Shown piece by piece: positions 1-9,500 of a DNA stretch of 23,533 nucleotides (positions are counted from its first letter, which is position 1; the number at the start of each line of letters is the position of its first letter). A model generated the notes under the pieces. That model ran no database searches and was not told where the DNA came from. It was given only the letters and a program-made list of their open reading frames with translations. Both the position numbers and the translations under genes were made by a program. The stretch comes from Isotricha intestinalis (taxonomy: Eukaryota; Ciliophora; Litostomatea; Vestibuliferida; Isotrichidae), in the NCBI GenBank assembly GCA_023807065.1, contig JAJJLU010003941.1, positions 1 to 23,533 on the forward strand, read 5' to 3'.

Positions 1-63
1 AAATATTTTTTTATATTTGTTTGTCATTTATTTATTTCAAATTCATTTTATTGAGTGATTCAT
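1..63 (-). pseudogene. Decayed N-terminal remnant of a second copy of the 2809-3954 gene
   Basis: Read on the minus strand from an ATG at 63-61, this starts MNHS like the intact gene at 2809-3954. The flanking bases match too: the sequence around 37-80 is nearly the same as 3925-3980. After the fourth codon the copy is shifted by one base and hits TGA at codon 7. It also lacks about 18 bases relative to the intact gene. Only the 5' end lies in the window, so the remnant may continue to the left. It forms the outer edge of a duplicated segment that also carries the broken Cys-rich gene at 895-1296. Confidence 0.6.
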
Positions 64-894
64 TTTTTAATCTTTTAAAATTAATTAATTTTTTTCAAAT
101 ATTTAATAAAAATATTAATTTATAAATCTTACTTTATTTTTTTATATATTATAATTAGACATATAAAAAATATAATAAATAAATTTGTTCAATTTTTTTT
201 ATAATAATTTATACCGAAAATAATATATTAATCAAAAGATTATAATTATTTTTGTTTTTTTTACTTATTTATCTTGAAGTTTTAATTTTATTTAAATATA
301 AAAAAATATAAATCAAATATTAATATATTTTTTTTCGGTTCTTTTTTTTAAAAACATAATTGAATTTAAAGGGAATTATTATATATTTAAATATTAAAAA
401 ATACCCTTTATTTACACTTTTTATTTCAATTTATGATTAATCTTTGAAATATATTTTAACTATTTTTCAATTATTATATCATGTTCTGTCATATAAACAA
501 TTATCTTTAATATAAGATTTAAAAAGTTATCATTTAATCTTAATAATAACATCAATTAATTTAATTTTATTAATATAATATATTTTTTAGTAATTTTTTT
601 AAAATCTTAAAGGAAATATATCAAATATTTATAATTTACATTCTCTCTTTTTGTAATGAGAATTAAAATATTGATTTAATATCTCTACATATAGTTATTT
701 AAATTTTATTTTTTCTTTTTTTCATTAAAACAAAAAAGACAATTATTGCCCTTATAAAATAAATATAATAATTTAAAAAACTTAAAATCCAAAATATAAT
801 GAATTTAAAAAGAAAATGAAATCCTTAAAAAGAAAATTACCGCCTAAATTACAAAATAAATATAAAAATGTAAAAAAATTAACAATTTAATAAA
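64..894. other. Non-coding flank assembled from repeats
   Basis: There is no supported gene here. 64-262 matches the region upstream of the 4747-5208 gene, but lacks about 390 bases found there between roughly 3990 and 4375. About 262-637 has no counterpart upstream of that gene. 637-670 matches again around 4611-4645. 674-825 is an inverted copy of the leader of the 1575-1961 gene. It carries that gene's first four codons (MKSL) at 816-827 and then diverges. The upstream region of the pseudogene at 895 is therefore a mosaic of two paralogous promoters. Confidence 0.5.
674..825 (+). repeat. Inverted repeat, left arm (leader of the Cys-rich family)
   Basis: About 150 bases are nearly identical to the reverse complement of 1951-2098. 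The shared part runs from a ctctcc/ctctac-like stretch through a T-rich tract and 'cccttataaaataaat' to 'atgaaatcctt', the first codons of the minus-strand gene. The arms differ by a few substitutions and short indels. Here the coding part ends after four codons. Confidence 0.75.
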
Positions 895-1296
895 ATGAAA
901 TTCTTAATATATTTGGTGGCTGCTTTATGTGAACTTAATTATGTTTTATCTAAGATAACTTATTGTAAAGATATAACACCAGCAAACATATCACATTGTA
1001 CAAATCATCCAATAACTGAAAAAGAATTAAAAAAATTTAATAATAAGGATTATGATGCTTGTTGTTTCATCAATATAACTGAAGAATCAGGACTAAATAG
1101 AGATGAATGTAGGCTAAAAAAAAAATGAAGTGAATGAAGAATATATTAATAGTACTAAAGATGAAAAAAAATTTTACTGATTTATCAATTAATTGCGAAA
1201 AATAATCTGATTCTGAGCCTGATTCTGGTTCTAATAATAATTCTATTTGGTTATCTCAGTTTAACTTTTTTATTTTTTGGATTATTTTTTAAATGA
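895..1296 (+). pseudogene. Broken member of the secreted Cys-rich GPI-tail family
   Basis: The first 77 codons are open: a signal peptide (MKFLIYLVAALC...), the family cysteines C-x(9)-C, a CC pair and a later Cys. Frame is lost in the poly-A run near 1119-1128 and again near 1163-1175. A TAA at 1203-1205 interrupts just after the next conserved Cys. Near 1256 a two-base loss, compared with the 4747-5208 copy, breaks the hydrophobic tail. The Ser/Asp spacer and most of the GPI-like tail are still recognisable at nucleotide level to about 1291. Several independent lesions make decay much likelier than a read error. It faces the intact paralog at 1575-1961 tail to tail. Confidence 0.75.
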
Positions 1297-1321
1297 TATA
1301 TATATTTTTATATAAATAATT

Positions 1322-1540
1322 GTTTTTTTCAGTTGATAAAAGAACAATAGCTATTTATACTTAATTATTTAAAATCTTAATTTGTTTTGATAAATATACT
1401 TTTTATCAATCAATTTAAAAAATAATAAATATAAAAATTTTTTATTAATTTTCATCTTAACTAATAATAAACTAACACTTCAATTCGATAAAACTAAAAA
1501 TATTTTTCATTTTTCTTCAAAATTAATTTAATCCAAGATA
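1322..1540 (+). repeat. Conserved 3' flank of the Cys-rich gene, copy 1
   Basis: About 200 bases that match 5248-5480 with only scattered differences. The match is much closer than that between the coding centres of the two upstream genes. Inside it, ttgataaa at 1387-1394 and tttatcaa at 1402-1409 form a perfect 8-base stem with a 7-base loop. The same stem is intact in the other copy at 5312-5319 and 5327-5334. Confidence 0.75.
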
Positions 1541-1574
1541 AACATGTAAAAAAAATAATGAACTTAAATATCAT

Positions 1575-1961
1575 TTAAAACAATCCAAAAAATAAAAAAG
1601 TTAAACTGAGAGATAACCAAATTGAATAAGAAATATAACCAGAATTATTTTTGCATATAATCGTTAAATTAGAAAACTCTTGTTTATCTTTTTTTTCATT
1701 AATATAATAATCTTGATTCACTTCATTTTTTCTTTCTATCGAACATTCATTATACTGATCTCCTGATATTTTTTCTGTTATAGAATTATAACAACAAGAG
1801 GCATCATTCATCCCACTATACATTAGTAATTCATCTTCATTTAATTCATGATCTGTACAATCTGATATTTGACTTGGTTCTATATCGAAACAATCAATTG
1901 TCTGGGATAAAACATAATTAAACATATATAAAATAATTATTACATATATTAAGGATTTCAT
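1575..1961 (-). CDS. Secreted Cys-rich protein with GPI-anchor-like tail (family Y)
   Basis: A 128-residue protein of unknown function, probably a cell-surface protein. Residues 1-19 form a signal peptide (MKSLIYVIIILYMFNYVLS). The mature part has the family pattern: C-x(9)-C, then about 18 residues to a CC pair, about 14 to the next Cys, and a last Cys close to the tail. The C-terminus is hydrophobic (SIWLSLSLTFLFFGLF) after Asn/Ser/Gly residues, as in GPI-attachment signals. The spacer before the tail is short. The start is the ATG in the context shared with the paralogs (aaaATGaaatc). An out-of-frame ATG lies 16 bases upstream. Its leader is repeated in inverted orientation at 674-825. Secretion is well supported; the GPI anchor is inferred from the tail. 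Confidence 0.85.
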   Translation of the reverse strand: MKSLIYVIIILYMFNYVLSQTIDCFDIEPSQISDCTDHELNEDELLMYSGMNDASCCYNSITEKISGDQYNECSIERKNEVNQDYYINEKKDKQEFSNLTIICKNNSGYISYSIWLSLSLTFLFFGLF

Positions 1962-2098
1962 TTTTTTTTAAATTCATGATATTTTGGATTTTTAAGTTTT
2001 TTAAATTATTATATTTATTTTATAAGGGTAATCTTTTTAGTTTTAATGAAAAAAGAAAAATAAAATTTAAATAATTATATGGAGAGATAAATAAAGGA
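1951..2098 (-). repeat. Inverted repeat, right arm (leader of the 1575-1961 gene)
   Basis: The 5' leader and first codons of the 1575-1961 gene, present as a near-identical inverted copy at 674-825. The presumed promoter lies in this arm. Confidence 0.75.
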
Positions 2099-2103
2099 TA
2101 TTT

Positions 2104-2808
2104 TTTAATATTTAATATATTATTATTAAAAATTTGAAAAATTAATTTTAAAAGATTAAAAAAATGAATATAAATAAATGACAAAAATATAAATTCAATT
2201 GATAAACAAATATAAAAAAATATCATATTTTAATATATATGAATTTTAATTAAAAGATTAATCTAATATAAAAAAGATAAGAAAAGAAAAATTAAATTGA
2301 GGAATAAAAGAAAAAATGAAATATTATTTGACAAAAGTTTTAACTATAGATAAAACATAATATTAAGAAAAGAATCAAATTAAAAAAGAAGAAATTTAGG
2401 CAATTACAAGGAAATATTGTTTTATTATTTTTTAATATAAAATGTGATATTAGTCTTTCTTTTTTTTTTCCATTATAATATTAATTAATAGTATAATTTA
2501 ATATTAAAATATTTTTTTTAAATTGAATACGGGATTTGAGTTGAGAAAAAAAATAAGTAAATAATAATTTAAGAAGGAAATATACACAACATCTAAAATT
2601 ATATTTAACTTTATTATTTTATAAATGGAAAATGATATTAATTCCAAAAAATAATGAATTTATAAATAATAAAAATAAATACATTTTAAAACAGTCATTT
2701 TCACAAAAAAAAAAATATTTTTCACTATGATCTCTTAATAAATGATAATAATATTAAAAAAATAAAATATTTTTTTTGATTTATTTATAAAACTATATAA
2801 CCACTTTC
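2104..2808. other. AT-rich intergenic region
   Basis: It separates the start of the 1575-1961 gene from the 3' end of the 2809-3954 gene, so it holds the presumed promoter of the former and terminator of the latter. Short open frames are composed of low-complexity A/T and show no recognisable protein. I see no RNA gene. Confidence 0.4.
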
Positions 2809-3954
2809 TTAATTATTTTTTTTTAAAGATGTTTTAATTTCAAGAAATTTTTTATTTACACAACATTTTTTATATAAGTCATTTATTTTATTTGCATAAT
2901 TTATCATTTCTTTGAAATTCTTATCATTTTTTATTAAATCAGAATAAGAATTTATTTTATCATTATTTTCATCTTTTATTAATCCATTAATTTCTTTTAA
3001 AACTAAATATATATTATCTAAACTTTCATTATTTACACTTTTATATTCTTGAAAAATTAATGGTTTAATTTTTTTTTTCCTAGGACTAATAATTTCATTT
3101 TTAATTTTATTTTCATTAGTTCTTACTTTACAAATTTTATTTATATTTTTCAGTTTAATATCTTTTAATTTATTTTTTAAAATATTTCCTTTAAAACTTT
3201 TTGAAAAAGAAGGCATTGTTTTATTAAAATCAAAACTTCCTCTTTCATTTCTATTTCTTTTAATATTATTATTTTTTAATTTTAATTTATTATTAAAAGC
3301 AGAATTAAAATTTGTTAATGATACTGTATTATTCATATTTTTATTTGGAGAATAATTTATTTTTTTTCCTATATTATCTTTATTATTCATATTTTTTTTT
3401 TTAGAATTTAAAAGAGATAATATTTTATTATTATTAATATTATCTGACATTTTTCTTATATTATTTTCAATTTTTTTTTCATTTTTTTCACTTTCTTTTT
3501 CATTAATAAAATTATCTTGAAAAAAAGTATTATTCAAATAAATAGATTTATTTTTTTTTGAAATACTTTTTGAAGAATGAAATGAATGTCTGAAATAAGG
3601 ATTAATTTTAAATTCTTTTTTATAATCTCCAATAATATTTTTATCAAGTAAATTTTGATTTGTTTTATTTATTATTTCACTTACTTCTTTTAATGAATCT
3701 GGAGAAATTGAATTATTTTTTTTTCCACTTCTTGATATATTTGTTAATGCTCTTGAAAAACTTGATTGTTCACTTATATATTTTTTATTTTTTTTTAAAT
3801 GATTTATTAAATTTTTCTTTACTGATAAATTATTATATTCTTCTAATTCTATTTCATTTTTTATTTGTTTATCAATTGAATTTATATTTTTGTTTAAATT
3901 TATTATACATTTATTTATTTCATTTATTTCAAATTCTATTTTTGAGTGATTCAT
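2809..3954 (-). CDS. Lys/Asn-rich protein with N-terminal coiled coil, unrecognised
   Basis: A 381-residue protein that I do not recognise. Residues 1-65 have a heptad-like pattern and should form a coiled coil. The middle (about 75-265) is a Lys/Asn/Ser-rich, probably disordered and basic region. It has isolated proline-directed sites such as SPDS and, further on, ISPRKKK. The last 75 residues are more ordered in composition (YLVLKEINGLIKD, MINYANKINDLYKKCC) and look helical. There is no signal peptide or membrane segment. The start is the ATG at 3954-3952, and the same start and 5' flank are duplicated at the left edge of the window. It is divergent from the Cys-rich gene at 4747. It is probably an intracellular structural or scaffold protein, but that is only inference from composition. 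Confidence 0.75.
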   Translation of the reverse strand: MNHSKIEFEINEINKCIINLNKNINSIDKQIKNEIELEEYNNLSVKKNLINHLKKNKKYISEQSSFSRALTNISRSGKKNNSISPDSLKEVSEIINKTNQNLLDKNIIGDYKKEFKINPYFRHSFHSSKSISKKNKSIYLNNTFFQDNFINEKESEKNEKKIENNIRKMSDNINNNKILSLLNSKKKNMNNKDNIGKKINYSPNKNMNNTVSLTNFNSAFNNKLKLKNNNIKRNRNERGSFDFNKTMPSFSKSFKGNILKNKLKDIKLKNINKICKVRTNENKIKNEIISPRKKKIKPLIFQEYKSVNNESLDNIYLVLKEINGLIKDENNDKINSYSDLIKNDKNFKEMINYANKINDLYKKCCVNKKFLEIKTSLKKNN

Positions 3955-4746
3955 TTTTTTAATCTTTTAAAATTAATTATTTTATTCAATTTAAATATAT
4001 TATTTAAATGAACAATCTTTATATTAATTTTTTAAACAATATATACTTTAATATTTAAATTTAACTTATTCTTTTTATATAATAAATATATTTTTCATAA
4101 TTATCAAATTTTTAAATAATCTTACTGATTATTATATTTTCTATTTATTTTAATTACAATATATATTTTTTTTATTAAATTTTGAATTTCTTGGATAAGT
4201 ATTTTCTTTATTATATTTTTATAACAATCTTCTAATTTCCTTTTAAATTTAATCTTTCATATTTATCTTTTTTTTCTTCATTATTATCTTTTTGAGTATA
4301 ATATGATGTTTAAAGATTTTCATTATTCTCAAAATTTATAATTTCTGTCATTATAATTATTTATTTATTTATTAATTTAATTTTTTTTATAATATTTAAT
4401 TAAAATATTAATTTATAAATCTTACTTTATATTTTTATTAATTATAATTCCCTAAATAATAGTTATTTAATAAAATATATATTTTAAGAATTAAAAAGTG
4501 GAATAATTATTTGAAATAACAAATAAATTTATTAATAATAAAGTTTGTTCAATTTATTTTAATTTATCCCAATATATTAATCAAATGATTATAATTATTT
4601 TTGTTTTTTTTACATTCTCTCTTTTTGTTATGAAAATTCAAATATTTATTTAATATTTCTATTTTATTTTTTTTTCATTAAAACTTAGGGATTTTGCCTA
4701 AATTATAAAATAAATATAAGCTCCAAAATAATGAATGAATAATAAA
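3925..4746. repeat. Divergent intergenic region, second copy of the duplicated segment
   Basis: Shared promoter region between the 2809-3954 gene (-) and the 4747-5208 gene (+). 3925-3990 and about 4375-4610 match 37-90 and 90-265. 4611-4745 is similar to parts of 637-900. The part from about 3990 to 4375 is missing from the left copy and contains an open-frame relic at about 4100-4351. Confidence 0.6.
4100..4351 (-). pseudogene. Possible degenerate gene relic
   Basis: On the minus strand, an ATG at 4351-4349 opens MTEIINFENNENL and is followed by TAA. The same frame then stays open (SYYTQKDNNEEKKDKYERLN) to a TAG. A neighbouring frame continues in coding-like style (LEDCYKNIIKKILIQEIQ) to a TAA near 4110. 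Amino-acid composition resembles the local genes rather than random A/T. The stops and one frame change mean it cannot be a working gene. The parent gene is not in this window. Chance remains possible in such AT-rich DNA. Confidence 0.3.
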
Positions 4747-5208
4747 ATGAAATCCTTGATGTATGTAATAATTACTTTATATATGCTTAATTATGTTGTT
4801 TCAACTACTTGTATGGATATAAATCCAACAGAAATATCAGATTGTACAAATCATAAAATAACTAAAGAAGAATTAGAAAGTTATGCTTCAGAATTTAGTG
4901 ATGCTGACACTTGTTGTTATTATAAGAGTGTAATATCAGGAGATGTGAAAGTTGACTGTATGCCAGTAAAAAAAAGTAATGAGAGTAATGTAAAAGAAAA
5001 AGAGAAAAATGATTTGATAGCAGACGCAAAAAAAAAAAGAGTATCAAATTGTACTTTCTCACTTATATGCGATACTAATTCTAATTCTGATTCTGATTCT
5101 GATTCTAATATTTGTCCTCCTGTGACTGATTCTGGTTCTAAAGATTCTAATTATTCTATTTGGTTATCTCTCAGTTTAACTTTTTTATTTTTTGGATTAT
5201 TGTTTTAA
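4747..5208 (+). CDS. Secreted Cys-rich protein with Asp/Ser spacer and GPI-anchor-like tail (family Y)
   Basis: The largest intact member of the family, 153 residues from the MKSL start. Signal peptide MKSLMYVIITLYMLNYVVS is followed by C-x(9)-C, a CC pair, then a Cys about 14 residues on. Further cysteines come after a charged Lys-rich stretch (KEKEKNDLIADAKKKR). A Ser/Asp spacer (from TCTGAT-type repeats) adds one more Cys (NICPP) and leads to the tail SIWLSLSLTFLFFGLLF. An in-frame ATG at 4735 would add MNNK. I prefer 4747 because the paralog at 12353 has the same 'aataataaaATGaaatc' context and starts MKSL. The role is unknown; a GPI-linked surface protein is inferred from the tail. Its 3' flank is duplicated at 1322-1540. 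Confidence 0.85.
   Translation: MKSLMYVIITLYMLNYVVSTTCMDINPTEISDCTNHKITKEELESYASEFSDADTCCYYKSVISGDVKVDCMPVKKSNESNVKEKEKNDLIADAKKKRVSNCTFSLICDTNSNSDSDSDSNICPPVTDSGSKDSNYSIWLSLSLTFLFFGLLF
5075..5108 (+). repeat. TCTGAT-type hexamer microsatellite in coding sequence
   Basis: Tandem hexamers (tctaat/tctgat) encode the Asn-Ser/Asp-Ser spacer before the membrane-anchor tail. The pseudogene at 895-1296 has a degenerate shorter version near 1206-1235. The family members at 1575 and 12353 lack it. Repeat number therefore changes the length of the stalk between paralogs. Confidence 0.7.
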
Positions 5209-6509
5209 ATAATATACATATTTTATATATTTTTACATAAATAATTGTTTTTTCCAGTTGATAAAAGAACAATGGCTATTTATACTTAATTATTTAAAAT
5301 CTTAATTTGTTTTGATAAATATACTTTTTATCAAACAATTTTAAAATAATAAATATAAAAATTTTTTATTAATTTTCATCTTATCTAATAATAAACTAAC
5401 ACTTCAATTCGATAAGACTAAAAATAATTTTGATTTTTCTTCAAAATTAATATTTAATCCAATATAAATAGAATACACAAAAAAAATGAAAATATTATAC
5501 TTTTTAATAATTAAAATGAGTTTATTATCAATAAAGAACTTATAAAAAGAAGATTTAACTAAAAAGTGAATTAGATTATATTAAAAAAAGAGTTTCTTGG
5601 GATTCATATTATACAATGATAATATTATATTTATTTTAAATTAGTAATAAATCTTTATATAAAAACAAATATAACAATTATTTTAATAATATAAATAAAG
5701 ATAAAAAAAAAATGATTTAAAATTCAATAAATTTTATTTGTTAATAATTTAAAAAATTATGTATTATTATAATAACAAATAAAAAAAAGAAATTTTATTT
5801 GATTAAAAATATATAATAAAAATTTAAAGTTTAAAATGATTTATAAATTGCAATTTTTTATATGATAAAATAATAAAAATTTAAAAATTTTAAGAACAAC
5901 AAAGATGAAATAAAAAATAAAAAGAAAAATCCTATTTACAAATTCTAATCCATTTTAATATTCAACTAAAAAGAATGAGAAATAAAGAATTATTTTTTTA
6001 GTTAAGACAATAACACACTATTAATTTATTTTTTTTAATTCTTTAAGATTTCAAAATTGATACATTTTTTTAAAAATTAAAATGAATAATTAATGATTAT
6101 ATTAAAATAAGTAATTAATTCTAATTTATATTTAATTATAATTTATAAATTGTTGTTTAGGTTATTATCATTTGTTATTCATTTTTGAAAACATAAATTA
6201 ATATTTTAATCATTAAACAAAAAATAATCCTTAAATTTCGTTTTATTATTAACTTTTACTATATAATCATTTTTGAATATTTTTCACTAAATTATTAATT
6301 TTCTGAATATTAATTAATTCTTCCTTCATAATTTAAATATATATATTAAAACATATTGTATCTAAATTTTGAAGATAGTATCCTAATATTAATTACTCAT
6401 ATTATTTATTTTTTTCTTGAAGATATTGTAAAAATATATTCATTTTAAAATATAAAAAATTCTATTAAATTGTTTTACATATAATAAAAAATAATTAAAT
6501 TGAATTACT
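5209..6509. other. AT-rich intergenic region with copy 2 of the conserved 3' flank
   Basis: 5248-5480 is the second copy of the approximately 200-base 3' flank also found at 1322-1540, with the hairpin at 5312-5334 preserved. At 5486 an ATG opens a 19-codon signal-like peptide that ends at TAA; it is too short to call a gene. From about 5550 to 6509 I see only A/T low complexity between two 3' ends and no convincing gene or RNA. Confidence 0.6.
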
Positions 6510-9500
6510 CTAATTTTCATTAATATAATTTTCACCATTATTATTATTATAATTATCAATAGGTGTTAAATTCTTTCTTCCTTTTTTAATTCCAGAAATT
6601 CTTTTCTCATCATTATATTCTTTTTCATTACTCTCATTATCTTTTCCTTCATTATTAATTAAAGGTAATTTATTTAATCTTTCTGAATCTAATTTTTTAT
6701 TGATTTTTGGTAAAGAGATTGCATGATTATTAACTTTCTGTGAAAAATTCTTATTTTTCCCATATTGATACTTTTCATTAATTTCTTTAATACTTTTCCA
6801 TACTCTCCTCTTATTAATTTCCTTAGCTATATTTTTCAAAGCAAAATTTAAATTAAACCTATCTTCACTCATTTGAATATAATTTGCAATATATTCCCTA
6901 CAACCAGAAATATCAAAATAATTACTATTAGCAATATTTTCATTAATAATTAATTCTTCATAACATAAAATTGCAATTAAACAATCTCTTCCAGTTTTTT
7001 CAAAATCACTAATTAAATATAATTTATCATTTTCTTTTTCATCAACTCCAATAAAATCTCCTTTAAAATAAGAAGATTCTAAAGTATAAGTATGAATTAA
7101 TCCACTTTTTTTATAAAAATGAACTCTTGAAGTAGCTTCTTTAGAATTATTATCATTTTTAAATTTAGTTTTCATAGAACTTTCACTATAAATACAATGA
7201 TTCCAATTAATATGAGAACAACATAAATGAAAAATAAAACCAAATAAAACATTTTCAACATGACTTTCAAACTTTTCAATAGCATTACCATAAGTATAAG
7301 CACCTCTAACATTCATATCAGCATGTAAATCAAAATAATATCTGACTTTATATATATTATTATATAAAATAAATAACTTTTTAATCCCATAAATTTCAGG
7401 TTCTTTCTTTACATCAGGTTCTAAATAACATCTATTTAAATTATAACCATTATTATCTAATCTATAATTTCCAATTGAAACTCCATCAACATTAATCATT
7501 GGTATTATTTTAAATATAAAATTATTTCTTAATATTTCACTATTATAATCTAATTCATTTGTTAATAATTTTAATATTCCATTCATCATATGAGAACCTG
7601 GAGTTTCTCCTGGATGAACTCTTGCTGAAATTATTACTATTGGCTTATCATGTAATGTTTTTAAACATCTATTTTTATCTGGAAATAAACCAATTATATT
7701 TTGTTCTTGTTGATTTTTTATTATATTTTCTTTAGATGTTATAGTAATTAAATTTACATTTCGCTTTTCTTTACTTTGTATCAATGTTTCTTTATGAAAA
7801 TAAATTTTAGAATTTTCATCTTTGTTAATTTTATCATCCAAATAATTTAAAAATGATATGTTTTTATCATAGGAAAAAGGAAAACAAAATGAAAATAAAA
7901 TATATTTTTTTTCTTCAAATTTTTGTTTTATTTTTAATATTAAATGGTTTTCTTTATCAATTGAAGCTGTAAAATTATCAAATCTTTTCCAATATATTTC
8001 TTCATTTAAATTATATGAATTTTCAAAATCTTTAGGTTCAACATTATATTCTAATTCACGAATACAAATTTGATATCCTGATTTATATACTCTTAAAAAA
8101 TTATTTAAATTAATGATATTAATATTTAAATCTCTTGTTATTGTACTTTGAACTCCGAAATAAAACCAAACTTTATAAACTGGAATTTGATGATCTAATT
8201 CTTTATCTTGGCAATCAGAAGCTATTTGAATATTATATGTATCTTCTGATATTTTTTTACAATGAAACATATTTCCACTATTAAATTCACTTGTAATAGT
8301 TACAGTTTCAAATTTAAAAGTATTTTGAGCTTTATTTACATAAGGTTGAGAAGATAATTTGTTTTGAATATTTGATGTTGGAATTTTTTGAGTTAAAGGA
8401 TATTGAATTAAAGGGTTTTTTTGAGAATTTGTTTTTGGTGGATTTATTATATTATTATTATTACTATTGTTTGTATTATTATTATTAATATTATTATTGT
8501 TTATATTATTATTTTTATTAATATTGATATTATTATTGTTTATATTATTATTATTATTATTATTGATATTATTATTGTTTGTATCATTATTATTATTATT
8601 ATTATTATTATTGATATTATTATTGTTTGTATTATTAATATAATTACTATTTGTATCATTAAGATTATTAATATTGTTATTATTTTGATTTGATTTTTGA
8701 GTTTTTTTTTGTGTGGTATTTAATTGGTTGTTGAAAGTATCATTTAATTTTTTATTTATTTGACTATTTAATTTTGAATTAGGAGGATTATTCAACAAAG
8801 GATTCTGTATTTTATTTGCTTCAATAGTATTTAATTTTGATTGTTTATTTGAATTATTGATTTGCATTAAATTATTGGTATTTCTTAATTCAAGATAATT
8901 ATTATTAACTTTGTTATCATTTGTTAATTTATCAGAATTCTTTGAAATAATATTTTGAGGTAATATATTTGTTTCATTATTTTGATTATTATTTTGAAAT
9001 TTACTTTGTTTATTTGCTGTTTTTATATTTCTGTTATTATTTTGAGTTAATTTTGGATTAATTGAATTATTTTGAAATTCACTTTGTTTTGATTTATTTA
9101 TTATATTTTTTTGAATTATATCTTTCTGATTTATATTTGATAAATTATTTGGAATATTCTTTGAATTTATATTATTTAAATTTGGATTTAATTCATTCGT
9201 TACTTTAGTTAAATTATTATTAATTAAAATATTATCTGAATTAATTTGTTTTGGATGTTTATATAAATTATTTTCTATTGAGTTCATTTTATTTTTTTCA
9301 TTAATTGTAAGCACTTTAATTTTATTAATGTTATCATTATTATTTTCATTATTAATATTTATATTACTATTAATGTCCGGAATTATATTTTCATTTTTAT
9401 TTAAATTTATTTCATAATCATTTAAATCTCTTAATTGTTTTATTTTGGAATTATCTGATATATCTGGTTTAATATTTAAGTAATTATTTCTATTATTATT

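Noticed and set aside
895..1296. Reading the broken Cys-rich copy as a spliced or recoded gene
   Set aside because: It would need several frame changes plus read-through of TAA; independent lesions in both genes of the left duplicate point to decay.
1480..1500. Possible tRNA T-loop (ttcaattcgataa)
   Set aside because: No acceptor stem, anticodon arm or D-arm could be found around it or its copy near 5400.
2020..2226. Minus-strand 68-codon open frame
   Set aside because: It overlaps the repeated leader of the 1575-1961 gene and consists of Phe/Ile/Leu low complexity typical of A/T background.
3660..3962. Plus-strand 100-codon open frame
   Set aside because: It is the antisense of the Lys/Asn-rich 2809-3954 gene; its Leu/Phe/Tyr-rich composition is the complement of Lys/Asn codons.
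8421..8693. Plus-strand 90-codon Ile-rich open frame
   Set aside because: It is the antisense of the AAT-repeat poly-Asn tract in the carboxypeptidase gene.
8440..8700. Regular repeat that could look like a CRISPR or minisatellite array
   Set aside because: The period is three bases, in frame with the gene, with no spacers; it is a coding microsatellite.
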